A stretch of DNA of 64,000 nucleotides from positions 124,001 through 188,000 of the forward strand of contig JAWQUS010000023.1 of the NCBI GenBank assembly GCA_036365455.1. Direction: 5' to 3'. Under the pieces are notes generated by a model that saw only the letters and a list, made by a program, of their open reading frames with translations, did no database searches and was not told the DNA's origin. The stretch is from Macrosoma leucophasiata. Its lineage: Eukaryota; Arthropoda; Insecta; Lepidoptera; Hedylidae. Numbering within the stretch: position 1 is the first letter of the stretch; each line of letters begins with the position of its first letter. Below are positions 1 to 13,500 of the stretch, piece after piece. The translations under genes were made by a program, and so were the position numbers.

Positions 1-1199
1 TGGGTGCGGGTGACGCGGTGCTCGCGGCCGCGGTACGCAGACGGCACACAGTGCTACACAGTGGGCGGTACGCACCCGCAGCGTGGCGTCCCAGGAGGCG
101 GTGCAGAGCGCGGTGCCGTCGGGCGCGAGCTGGGTGCGGGTGACGCGGTGCTCGCGGCCGCGGTACGCAGACGGCACACAGTGCTACACAGTGGGCGGTA
201 CGCATCCGCAGCGTGGCGTCCCAGGATGCGGTGCAGAGCGCGGTGCCGTCGGGCGCGAGCTGGGTGCGGGTGACGCGCTGCTCGCGGCCGCGGTACGCAG
301 ACGGCACACAGTGCTACACAGTGGGCGGTACGCACCCGCAGCGTGGCGTCCCAGGAGGCGGTGCAGAGCGCGGTGCCGTCGGGCACGAGCTGGGTGCGGG
401 TGACGCGGTGCTCGCGGCCGCGGTACGCAGACGGCACACAGTGCTACACAGTGGGCGGTACGCACCCGCAGCGTGGCGTCCCAGGAGGCGGTGCAGAGCG
501 CGGTGCCGTCGGGCGCGAGCTGGGTGCGGGTGACGCGGTGCTCGCGGCCGCGGTACGCAGACGGCACACAGTGCTACACAGTGGGCGGTACGCACCCGCA
601 GCGTGGCGTCCCAGGAGGCGGTGCAGAGCGCGGTGCCGTCGGGCGCGAGCTGGGTGCGGGTGACGCGGTGCTCGCGGCCGCGGTACGCAGACGGCACACA
701 GTGCTACACAGTGGGCGGTACGCACCCGCAGCGTGGCGTCCCAGGAGGCGGTGCAGAGCGCGGTGCCGTCGGGCGCGAGCTGGGTGCGGGTGACGCGGTG
801 CTCGCGGCCGCGGTACGCAGACGGCACACAGTGCTACACAGTGGGCGGTACGCACCCGCAGCGTGGCGTCCCAGGAGGCGGTGCAGAGCGCGGTGCCGTC
901 GGGCGCGAGCTGGGTGCGGGTGACGCGGTGCTCGCGGCCGCGGTACGCAGACGGCACACAGTGCTACACAGTGGGCGGTACGCACCCGCAGCGTGGCGTC
1001 CCAGGAGGCGGTGCAGAGCGCGGTGCCGTCGGGCGCGAGCTGGGTGCGGGTGACGCGGTGCTCGCGGCCGCGGTACGCAGACGGCACACAGTGCTACACA
1101 GTGGGCGGTACGCACCCGCAGCGTGGCGTCCCAGGAGGCGGTGCAGAGCGCGGTGCCGTCGGGCGCGAGCTGGGTGCGGGTGACGCGGTGCTCGTGGCC
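1..1199 (-). repeat. 130-bp minisatellite made of the 3' edge of Gβ5 exon 5
   Basis: Nine near-identical 130-bp units run from the window edge to the intact exon. Read on the minus strand, each unit carries the last ~28 codons of Gβ5 exon 5 ([20 protein letters not shown] and following), then the 5' splice site CTGCGG|GTGCGTACC, then about 40 bp of intron. The unit is not a multiple of 3. Units differ by a few single-base changes (for example gcatccgca near 201 and gacgcgctg near 271), so they are diverged rather than identical copies. The array continues beyond the left edge. Confidence 0.95.
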
Positions 1200-1589
1200 G
1201 CACAAGACGCAGACGCGCGCGGCGCGGAGCGCGTCCCAGGCGCAGGCCGTGTAGTCGCTGTAGCCGGCGAACAGCAGGCGGCCCGAGACGGACCACTCGA
1301 CCGAGTTGACGCCGAAGATGATGCTGTCCTTGGCGTAGCGCGCCACCTCGCGGTCGGCGCGCAGGTCGAAGAGGCGGCAGCAGGAGTCGTCGGAGCCGGT
1401 GGCGAGCGAGTCGCCGGAGGGGTGAAAGCGCACGCTGTTGACGTCGGAGAGGTGCGTGTCGAAGGCCTGCACGGCGTGGCCCGAGCGCATGTCCCACACG
1501 AGCGCGGCGCGGTCGCAGGCGCCGGACACGAACGTGTCGCCCATGTCGGACGCCGCCAGGTCCAGCGCCATCACGTCCGCCGTGTGCGC
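1116..1589 (-). CDS. Gbeta5: Gβ5 exon 5
   Basis: Starts after acceptor tgtgtgcag|GCGCAC and reads [18 protein letters not shown]. It carries most of the β-propeller (158 codons, phase 0 at both ends). It ends at CTGCGG|GTGCGTACC, the donor that is then repeated in the 130-bp array to the left. About 70% GC, against an AT-rich intron beyond 1620. Which of the tandem donors is used cannot be told from sequence; this is the one attached to the complete exon. Confidence 0.95.
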
Positions 1590-4500
1590 CTGCACACACA
1601 CGCACACACGCACGCTTACACACTTCGAATGTGTGTAAACGCTGTTGAAAAAGAAGAGGTGCTCGTAGACCGAAATGCAGCTTGTGGAAATAATGATGCG
1701 ATGCTCGAGGGCATGGGAGGTCACATGGAGCGGCTCAACATTTCAACCCTTATAATAGGCAATCGGACAGCTATCGAAAATAAATGTAAACTATGATTAG
1801 AATGAATGTTTGTGAAATAATACGATGACTCATTAAATATTTTCGTGAAATATTAATTATTTATATTTTAAAATTGCAAAATAAAATGTAATAATTTGAA
1901 TATTTTTTATCTGTGCTCCATGTTGAACGAAACATCAATCACAGGACGTGACGTCATACGTTTGTACAACAAATATTTAACACAAGTGATACTTTAATTT
2001 ATTGGCTGTTTTTTTGATATTTTCTACGTTAAAAACATGTTTTTACTGAATTAAGTTCTGATCACTGTGGTCAACTAATATCCTTTCATGATGAAATCAA
2101 AAATAGAGATTCAAAACATGACATAGTGTTTGTTCCTATCAATGCGAAGCGGATTAAGAAATTTAGAGAAAATATTAAGCCAAAACTTTCATATGTACAG
2201 TACCATGATGATCCAAATATATTATAACTTTTTTGACATTATTGCAAAAGAGTACAATCTAATCTTTACTAAAAAGACCAAAAATGTAAGAAGTCATAAG
2301 TCATTTAATGAATGGACGACTGTTGGAATACATAAGAGTAGGCAGAGATTGTATGATCTTTATGGTGAAAGATCATATAATCATAGTAATTCTTTTAAAC
2401 ATTATGTTAAAATGTATTCAAAGATATTTAAAAAAGTGTGTGCCATAGCTAAGTCACTACATATTAAAAATAGAATTAAAAATTCAGCAAATAATATTAA
2501 AGCGACATGGAATGTCATTAACAGCGAAACTGGAAAATGTACGGAGCGCAACTCTGATTTTAATTTAATTATTGACAACGCACTTATTTCAACTGACAAA
2601 GAAGTTGCCTCAGCATTCGAAACTTTCTTTGCCAATATTGCAGTTTCTACCACCGAAGACCTTATTACCTACCGTCGCTGAATCGTTATTACTACATAGT
2701 GGAAAAGAAAGTAAATTTAAGTTTAATTTTAAGTTAGTAAGCACTGCAGATATTATGCATGCTTTTAAATGTATTAAAATTAATAGTGATTTATGGGGCA
2801 TATCTGTGAAAATTGTACACTCAGTAATAGACATAATCGCACCATATATAGCGACTATGTTTAACAACAGTATTGTAAGTGGTGTGTTTCCTGATTTAAT
2901 GAAAAATAGTAAAGTTATTCCATTATTCAAATCCGGTAGTACAAGTGACCCCACAAATTTCAGACCCATTTCTGTGCTACCCACTTTAAGTAAAATTTTT
3001 GAAAGGCTCATTTTAAATCAATTACTTTCACACTTCGTCATAAACTTATACATGTAAAACAATTTGGATTTACCAAGGGTCGTTCAACTACTGATGCAGG
3101 TGTTGAACTTTTCAAACCCATATTTGAAGCTTGGGAAGAATCACAGGATGCTCTAGGGGTATTCTGTGACTTATCCAAAGCAATTGATTGCGTCCAGCAT
3201 GAAACATTGGTCAGAAAATTATACCACTACGGAATTCGAGATACCGCTCTCGAACTTATGACTTCATATTTAAGCTCGAGAACCATGTATGTTGATATAA
3301 ATGGAACGAGATCTCCTGGCACTTCGATGGATATGGGGGTCCCGCAAGGCTCAATTCTGGTTCCATTTCTGTTTTTAGTTTATATTAATGACTTGCCATA
3401 CATTGTTAACGATAATCAAGAAATTATATTATTTGCAGATGATACCTCTCTCATATTCAAAATGAAAAGGCAACAAGTAGCTTGTGACGATGTAAACAAT
3501 ACCCTCTCTAAAATAGTACATTGGTTTAGTGCTAACAACCTACTGTTAAATAGTAGAAAGACAAAATGTATTAAATTTTGTACACCTAACGTTAAACAGG
3601 TTGCAACCAATGTGAAACTAAACGAGGAAGCATTGGAATTAGTAGACTCCACGGTAATTCTTGGCTTAACCGTGGATACAAAATTGCAGTGGGGTCCTCA
3701 TATTTCCAATCTAGCGTGTAGACTAAGCTCCGCAGCGTTTGCGGTAAAAAAGATACGATCCTTAACTGACGTTGAGACAGCTCGATTGGTTTATTTTAGC
3801 TATTTTCACAGTATTATGTCCTATGGAATTTTGCTATGGGGGCATGCCGCCGGTGTCAACACCATTTTTGTTTTACAGAAAAGAGCTGTGCGTACTATCT
3901 ACGGGCTAAGTCCGCGAGTGTCTCTCAGAGATAAATTTAAGGAAATAAATATATTGACTGTAGCTTCGCAATACATTTACGAAAATGTACTGCATGTACG
4001 TAAAAATATTAGCGAATTTCCTAGTAGAGCTAATGATTATATGAATACTAGGAACAAACACAAGTTGTCTGTGCACACAACACGACTGCATAGGGTGAGT
4101 AATTCTTTTAGAGGTCAATGTATACGCTTCTTTAACAAAATACATGAAGATGTTCAAAGTCTTTCGATTAATAAATTTAAGAAAGTTATCAAAAAACGTT
4201 TATACATGTGCAACTATTATAAAACATGTGATTATCTTAATGACACTACACCATGGGATTGAAGCGATCGGTCCCAGGCTATTTCGAAAACCTGTACTTT
4301 GGATTTACAGACTGTATTAGATTTAAGTTTATATTCAAAAGAGCTGTACTGAGTTTCTTCAGTGGCGGAGTTCTTCTCAGTATTGACTGCCCTTGGAATT
4401 CATTCTTTCTCAGTTTCTTTTGAAACGGGGAAATGGAGGAATTTGTAAATAATTGATGCTTTCCATATTATACAAAATTGTTCAGTGTCTATTTAATTTA

Positions 4501-7500
4501 TTATGTGTTTTTGATTATTATTAGTGGTTATTCACTCTAGGTTAGTTTAAAAAAAATGACGATGTAAAAGTGCTCTCCAGGAGCCTAATTATATGAAATA
4601 AATGAATAAACTGAATAAACTGAGTTATTTACACGAAAAATAAGTAATACGAAATTCAACAAAATTAATTTGCACTTGGTTAGTCAAATGGAATTAAAAG
4701 ATTCACTTTGATTGCAAACAGTTGACGTCACATTGTTCAGAGTAATTTGGCACCGTTAACGCGGCATTTTTGAAATTATAAAATGTATGTGTAGTTTCTG
4801 GTAGTTTAACATGTTTAAATAATAAGATTAATATTTTTTATGGTTAAATAAACGTATAAAGAATAATTTTAGACACATTCTCAAAAGTTGTCCGAGTCCC
4901 TATTGTGATCATTCTATGTATATCGACAGCCTATTTTGTACTCGAGATATATAAGAACTGGCACCGTCGCTGGATACAGGAGATAATCGGGCTCAGTGCA
5001 ATACAGCATACGGCGTATAAGAGCCTCGATACGTGGAAGATAATCGAGCAAGCCAGAGTTCTAACTAGTGGCAATATTTGTACAAATTGCAAATCACATT
5101 AAAATATTGTTTTATAAGGTCATAATTAACATCGTGCACGAGGACTCGCCGAACACGATACCTCGCGATGAAAATGCAGCGTGCAATACCCAGCAAGAAA
5201 TACGAGTATAACACATCCTGCACATCGAGCTTAGGAAAGTCGAGTCCAGTCACGACTACAACATACGAGTATTTCGCGAATCAGTCTAGACGAAACCTCC
5301 CAAAAGGCTCTAACTCTATTGACAATAATTATACTTAGTACCGAAATAGACAATTTTTTATTTGCGGAAATGACAATTGCTGAAGTAGATAGTAATTCTG
5401 CAACATTTAGCCTGGCTTGCACCAATTTTTTAAAAGTTATTGTAACATTTCACATTCTTTTCTAACTTAAAGAAATCTGTTAAAGTTAAAGCAGGATGTG
5501 AAATGTTACAATAACTTTAACTTCAACAAAAGTCGTGGTGCAACCCAGGCTTTTAATGTTGAAACCGATAAATGAGAAAGTCGCTATTAAACGGTTTTCA
5601 GATAGTCTACGCAGTGCCAGATTAAGTGCGATCCTCCAAAATTTAAATAATTATCAAAATAAATTTTATACGAGGGTGGATCCAAAAGTTTGAAGCCCGA
5701 AGAAGAAAATGAAAGAAAAGTGAGTCTAATTTTATTTTTATTTTTCGACATAGTCTCCATCTAGCTCAACACACTTCTTCCACCTGAACTGCAACTTGTT
5801 TATCCCCTCGAAAAAAAAAGATTCCGGAAGGTCGGCGAAATACTCGTTTACTGCGACTATCACCTCATCTTTGGTCGAAAATTTCGAGCCACCCAAATGT
5901 TTTTTTAAATTTGGAAATAAATGATAATCTGAGGGGGCTAAATCCGGCGAATAAGGTGGGTGGGGCAGCAATTCGTAGCCACAATCATTTTTTTTTTTTT
6001 TATGTAACTGAAGTGGCAAACAAGCATGCAGTTCACATTGATGTTAAGTGATGACTGCAGCCTATAGACACCCACATGAAGACCAAGGCCAAAATGCAGA
6101 TGCGTTACCACCCCTGAGGCCTAAGGTGTTATGCCTCTGTGCCGGAAATTACAGGGCCGTACATTACCACCTGACCGGAACACGATAGTGCTGAACACTA
6201 CCATTTAGCGGCAAGTAAATTAGGTAATGCGGTGGTGCCTACGCCCGCGAGCTCCGTCACTGGAGCTCTACCACCAGTAAACATGGATGGATGGATTACA
6301 GACATTGTTTCAACCGAAGTGTGAACACGTGCATTGTCTTGATGGAACAAAACTTTTTTACGCAACATTCACGGCCTTTTTTCTTTTATTTCTTCTCGTA
6401 GTCTTCGTAAAAGGTTACAATAATAACTAGAATTAATAGTTTGACCTTTCGGTAAATAATCTACAAAAATAATGCCCTTCGCATCCCAAAAAACAGAAGC
6501 CATGACTTAGTTAGTCGACAAAACGACTTTATCCTTTTTCGGTGTAGGTGAGTCAGATCTTTTCCACTGTTTGGATTGTTGCTTTGATTCAGGAATATGG
6601 CGGTGAACCCAGCTTTCATCCATGGTAACAAATCTAGACAAAAAGTCCTCGGGATCAGTCTCAAAAAGTTCCAAACAGTCTCGCAAAATTGTGAATCGAA
6701 CTCGTTTTTGTTCAGCTGAAAGCAACCTCGGGACCCAGCGAGCAGAAACCTTATGGAATCCCAATTCTTTCGTTATTATGTGTTGCACCCGGCCATAACT
6801 AATGTCTGTTGTCTCAGCTATCTTACCGATGGTCAAACGTCGATCACCCAGTACGAGATCACAAATTTTATCGATGTTTTCTTTCGTGGTAGCGGTTGTA
6901 GGCCGTCCACTCCTAGGATCATCTTCAATGCTCTCACGACCGCGCTTAAACTCAGCTACCCACTTCTTGACACTGGAATACGATGGAGCAGACTCCCCCA
7001 AAGTGCCCACCATATCTTGATGGATGTCTTTTGGTGACAGGCCTTTTTTATTGAGGTACTTAATGACTGCACGATGTTCAATTTTCTCCATTATTGAAAA
7101 TCGCGTCAGAATGCTTCAAACAAATAATCACAGAAAATTTATATTGTGCAGTATCGGAATGAAACTGCGCACAATAAATCAATAGAAGACATACTAACAA
7201 ATGACGGTAAATTTAAAAAGATGTCATGTCTCCTTGTAGTTTGGGCCACGAACTTTTGGATCCATCCTCGTACATATGGTACTCAAAGACCAACTCGGAA
7301 ACATATTATTATGTAAAAAATAATAATGTCAGTAGAGCAAACTATAACAACAACTCACCGTATAGCTATTGTCGGTACCATTGAGTGTTGGCAGCAAAGT
7401 GCCCACGGAATCATAGAGGAGGTGAATTATTTTTTTCATGTCATTTTTTTCATTATTATAATGGAAAGATAAAGAAAAGTAAGTTATAAGGTAAATCCTC

Positions 7501-10500
7501 AAAAGTGTGAATTTTTAAAGAAAGAAATAGTTTATTAAGGTCGTATTGTTTCGGATACAGAGGTTATTCAAGATCCAGAAAAAAAAAATTGTCTGTACTT
7601 ATGTACGTTACAATTTATAATTTACAATGTAAATAAATTATACATACCGACAGTTGTCCTCAAATGTAAAAATGCACTTAAAGCAATATATTAAAAAATC
7701 TTTTCACACTAACATTCAAATTCTTTTTTTCTACTGATAAATCTTCTCTGAAATGATATACAACGTGTACCAGGTTTAAATGTACAACCCAAAACTAGTT
7801 TGTTTAGAATCGATAACTGAATCGATTTTAGGCATTTTAAATTTTTAATCCCAAAATTGATTAGAATTCAGTAAATTATGGTCACCCATTTGATGCACAT
7901 TCAATACAAACGAAAATAAGACTAAAGTCTACCCAATATAAAATCATAGTTTCAACAAGTTCATAAGGGTTCTTCGAGATGTCCGTTTTTTTAAATTAAA
8001 TACTAATAATTTGGGCGATAAAATAGTGAAAATGAATTTTATGCGCAGGTTATGCTACGTCACATTGCGACAGTGAGCGTATGTGAGTAGGTTTGTGTTT
8101 TATGTGCGGCCGTAGGTAGAGGTAGGGTTACTTATTTACCCTCCTCTCTCTCGCGTGCTGTGTGCATGCTGTTCGCATAAATTGGACAAATTATTTCTTA
8201 AATAAAATGTTATTTCAGTTCACGTATCATGATTATAACTCGATTTTATAATCGGGGAGTTTAAGAGTGTGAATTATTCCCGTTACATGTTGTATAAAAT
8301 TCACGTGTCACAATGTTAGTTAACATACTCAACCAAAACGCTTAGACAGATTCTCATAAAATGTTGTGTGTCTCTTGGGTATGTGTGAGAATCGGCCAAT
8401 ATCTATTTTTCATACCCCAAGTGATAAGGGTTGTCCCTAACCTTTCTTTCATTAATTTTTGTTTTTATAATGTTGTTATTAAACATACTTATTATTTTTT
8501 AAAGCCGCATTATAAAAACACAGTACTTATTTACTGGTGGTGAAACTCCAGAGATGGGGCTCAAAATGGTAGTGTTGATGGTAGTGTTCAGCGCTATCAT
8601 ATTCCGGTGAGACGATAATGTACGGCTCAGTGATTTTCATCATATAGGCATAACAGTTTACTACCGACATCGCGATCGTTAACCGGCATGCTAAGCGGGG
8701 CGATTATGGCATACACCAGCCCACGGGGAGGCTTCTGTCCGGCAGTGTGTCTTTCGGCCGAAACCAAATTTTGATTCGATCGATCAGAGTACCAAATTTT
8801 GATTCGATCATTCAATAGTTTTTATACAAAAAGACAGTAATCGACGAAAAGAGAGAACAACACACGAGTGTTTCTACGAGTATAAGGGTCTCGCTTCCTT
8901 TCGAGGCACGGAGTCCTAAAAATAAAAAACCGGACAAGTGCGAGTTCGACTCGCGTGGTGAGGGTTCCGTACATACTTCTTATAGGTTTTCCAGTAATCT
9001 ATAGGCAAAGAGCTATTATCCACATTTTTTTCAAAATGTTAAGTTCAGTCGTTTCGGAGATAGGGGGGAATGGTCAATTTTCGTCGTTTTTCTTAAATAA
9101 CTTCAAAGGAGATGTTTCAATTTGGGATATAGCTTGTGCACGTACCAAAAAAAGGAGAAAAATATCTTGATTTCAGGAAAAATAATAATTTGTAATTTTT
9201 TGTCTAGATAGCTTAGTACGAAAATAAAATAGTTTTTAAATATTGTCATATAATTGATACACCACAACAACATGGCGGCGTCTTGGATCGACTCGGATCG
9301 ACTCGGATCGACTCGGATGACAATGTATACCTTCCTTCAAAACCGAATCAAACGGCACGGTACTCGTGAACATATAAATGGTTAAATAATAAAGGGATAC
9401 GTTGACGTTTACAGAGCAGAGTACTACAGTAAATGTACCTACAGCTTTTAAGTAAAAAATATTTTAACTGAGCTAAATGCTCAACAAAAACAACTAAAAC
9501 AAAAATAAAACTAAAATACTGTAAAATGTGATTATTTCAGAACGAAAAACGGCATCGATCTTGTCATTAGAGATGTCGCGATGCTTTCTGATCAATTTTT
9601 GAATCGATACGAATCGAAGTGTCATAAATCGATCCACAGTCAGATCAACGAGGGAAAAATCGATGTCCGATTAATGGATCTGTTTTTTATATTTTGACCT
9701 CTTGGTATTTTTGTAGATGGGTGTAGGCTGCATTCATCACTTACATCCATGTGAACTGCATGCTGGTCTTTCACCTTCGTTGCATATAATATAATATATC
9801 ATAATATCTATATGTATTGTGTAACACGAAGTTGTAGTAGGTATGTGATTTTTCACTGTATTTGTGTTAATTTGTATCTACATTGTAGTGTTTGTATCAT
9901 AGAGCAACACCAGAGGGGAGTAGCCATATGCAGGCTTTCCCACCTGTCAAAGTACAAGCCCAAATGGGCCTATACCTTTCGCCTATATGTTTAAATGTTT
10001 GCATGAAATTGTTTCTGTATATTGATAAAGTCAAGGTGTGAGTTTCGTAGTAATAGACGATTTTTGTAGTGTGCGTGTGTGTCGCACGCATTTCTCCCCG
10101 CAAAAAATGACAGACTGTTTTGCATCGGTAATAAACGCTATGGCTACTCCCCTCCAGTACGCCGCGGCCGGTGGTTTGTATGGTTGTTATTGAAACAAAA
10201 AGATCAAACCTCGATTCTCTAGGGTGAATTATCGATTTACTGACGTGATCTTGTACTACGGATCGATTAAAATAATCGATTCTTGCCGCGAAAAATCGAT
10301 ATTCCGATTAATAAACCTCAGATTGATATCCCTAATTGTCATGTCACCTGACATTGACAATTCAGTGTTTAAGAAACGTCAAGCATTTTTTAAATAAATC
10401 TTGTGCTAAAAATATACAAATAATTTTCAAAAAAGAATGTTCGTATTAGTTTAATGGGTTCATTTCCCTGTTACCCTTATATGCACAAGTAGTGGCCCAA

Positions 10501-13500
10501 GTCCCATAGAACTTTGAACCATCTCCTTTGTTTATGCAAAAAATATTAAAAAAAAATATCTGAGATGCTGACAACAACCTCTTTCATTTGATATGTCACA
10601 CGACATCGTTAACGATTTTTTAAATTTTCTGATTTACCCCCCGAAAGTGGCCCCCATGTTTAAAATTTATTATTTTACTTGACGTGTTCATCTTAGGGTC
10701 ACCAATTTACATATATTAATCAAATTTCAACTCAATCGGTCGAGTAGTTTCGGAGAAAATTGGCTGTGACAGACGGACAGACAGACAGACGCATGAGTGA
10801 TCCTATAAGGGTTCCTTTTTTCCTTTTAAGGTACGGAACCCTAATAAAGTAGATCAACGGATTACCTGGAAGCTCTGCAGCAGCTGGCCGGACTCGACGT
10901 CCCAAAGCGCGCACGTGCCGTCGCCGCTGCCCGTCAGGATCTGCCGGTCCGTGTTGGGGAACAGGCAGCACGACATGTACGACGTGTGCGTGGCCACCGT
11001 GCGCTTGCGGCTCGCGCCCCCCGCGCCCCCTGCGCCCCCCGCGCCCCCCGCGCCGCCCGCACCGCCCGCGCCCTCCTCCTCCCCGCCGCCGCCGCCCAGC
11101 GGGAACACTGTCACCTTGTTGTCCAGCCCCCTGCCACACAACTTGCGCGTCATCACTCCGCGGGCAACAAGGGGACAACGCCACCTTCTTGTCCAGCCCT
11201 CTACCACACAACTCGCGCGTCATCACTCCGCGGGCAACAAGGGGACAACGCCACCTTCTTGTCCAGCCCTCTACCACACAACTCGCGCGTCATCACTCCG
11301 CGGGCAACAAGGGGACAACGCCACCTTCTTGTCCAGCCCTCTACCACACAACTCGCGCGTCATCACTCCGCGGGCAACAAGGGGACACCGCCACCTTCTT
11401 GTCCAGCCCCCTGCCATACTTAAATGTGTCCGTGAAGTTAGTAAGAAATCGCTGGGACGAAGGCAATTTATGGTTGAAATGATACGCAAAAGGGACAAAA
11501 GTAGTTAGTTTGCTTTCGTCAGGTCAAAATTTTAAAATCGCACTTTATCCAGTCTGTGTCGTTGACGTCGTGGTTGTGAGCTAACAGATTAGCGTAAAGT
11601 TTACGCAGGCAACTTCACTTAAGTATTTTGTAGTATTAAGTATTGCGAGTACTGTACTCGTCAAATAGTCAACGTCAAGTAGGTGTTCGCGAGGTTCACA
11701 TGTTGTGGAAATTATATTTGCGGATTTCTCTCGCGTATACAGCTACAGTGTTGGTCTACCCGTGATCACTGTAAATGGAAAATTTGAAAGCGACCGAATA
11801 GTCGGGCAAGTGAGGAAGAAGTACTCTGTCTACTGTCTACACAGGAGACATTTGCAAATATAATTTCCACAATACTTGGACGACCATATCTTCAAAAATA
11901 AAAGCGCACAGTATAAAGAAGCATACCCAGCAGCAACCATGTTTCCAGAGGGTGCATAGGCGCAAGCCATGACCCAAGTGCTGGGCATGGCTATAGTCAG
12001 CTCCTTGGTGGCCGTGAACGCATCCCACACTATCACTTTTCCATCCTGCATATACAAATAAATATTATTAGTAATTTTTACTGATGATAGAGCTGGTCGC
12101 TGTCTGGTAGTCTAGCTGTCACCAAGTGTTTAGCACTGTTCCAGTTAGTTGGTAATGTATGGCCCTGCCTGTCTATCCTGTTACCGAGGTAAAACAAAGT
12201 AACTACCATGTTACATAAGTACAGTGCGATTACATTCTACCGTCGAGGTGTACAGTGGCAGTTGCCTAGCCTGCAAATTGTATTTTACAATATTAAAAAC
12301 AGTCATCACCATACAGATAATTGAATTAGTGTTAAAACAATAATTATAAATATAATGATAAAGTCCAGTAAAATTAAATAATTAAATTACAATTCATACA
12401 TTTTTGTCAAATAAGTTTGTCAAATGTCATATTTTTGTATTCATTTATGACATAAAAACAGTGTTCAAGAACCAATTTTTAATCTTCCTTTTAAATACAT
12501 CTAACGGCAAACTTTTAAATGTGTCAGCTAATTTATTGTATATTGATAAAGCGTAAAATGTATACATACACATTTCTCTTGTATAGCTCCAAACGGCATT
12601 TTGGAAGGTATCTACATGTATAAAACAAAGTCGGGTTTGTTACAACACTTATAACTCGAGATCTGCTGGACCAATTTTCATGGTTTTTGATTTGTTGGAT
12701 TTGTCTCCGCCCCGAATAACAGAATACATCTTAAAAATAAGAAAAATTGAAGAATATTTGAAAAACCTAAAAGATCTTTAGTTTCGGAGTTGTCCATTTT
12801 TTTTGTCAAAATCTGTAAGTAATGATTGACATTTATGCATGCGTTCATACAATGCCGGATTTACAAATTTGCCGCCTGTAGGCTATCCAATTTTTGCCGC
12901 CCTTTAATTTTGATATCGTAGTCCACAATCATATCAATTACAGAACAATTATGAGAGAAGAATGTATGTATCTTCACGCCAGGTCCCTAACGGGGTAGGC
13001 AGAGAGTGTAGAGCGCCAGATATACCGGTCCTGACATACCTCTCGTGCCTCGTCTACCTTCATCATTCTCTTCATACATGCACGCCGATTCCCAAGACAT
13101 TTGACCCCACCAACAGACAGAACTCGACCTATTTGGTCATGGTAGGTCAGTCTTGGTCTTCCAGGGCCTCTGCAACCATCCACATTTGCATTGTATATCT
13201 GTTTAGTCATTCGCTCATTCGACATTCTTTCTATATGCCCGAACCATCGGAGCATGCCTTTTTTCATTTTTACACCGATACTATCATTCAACGAAAGCCT
13301 CTTTCTTACACCTTCGTTACGAACGCGATCGGTGAGTGATACACCGCAGATCTTGCGCAAAGACCTCATCTCGACTGCGTTTAACTTACTTTCATGTTCT
13401 TTCCTGCATACCCAGCTCTTGCTTCCATATAAAAGCGTTGGAGTAAGTACAGCATTATGTACGGCTAGTCGAGCCCGCTGGCTGAGGTGTTTCGATTCTA

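Larger units (their letters stand above)
8924..10845 (+). mobile_element. Interspersed repeat (GGACAAGTGCGAG ... ACGGAACCCTAA) carrying nested insertions
   Basis: Begins with ACCGGACAAGTGCGAGTTCG and GAGGGTTCCGTAC, and ends with a GACAGACGGACAGACAGACA run and GGTACGGAACCCTAA. This pair of ends recurs as fragments at 25250-25335, 41150-41220 and 49625-50060. Between them lie a (GACTCGGATC) short tandem repeat near 9290 and an hAT element at 9568-10334. No coding sequence seen. Class is not certain. Confidence 0.6.

Noticed and set aside
1..1796. Plus-strand frames of 106-267 codons across the 130-bp array and Gβ5 exon 5
   Set aside because: Shadows of repeat units and of the Gβ5 exon on the other strand; no splice or protein-family support.
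10732..11508. Plus-strand frames of 145-197 codons over the 70-bp array and Gβ5 exon 4
   Set aside because: Opposite-strand shadow of the exon and its repeats; Pro-rich only because of the GGC/GCC content.
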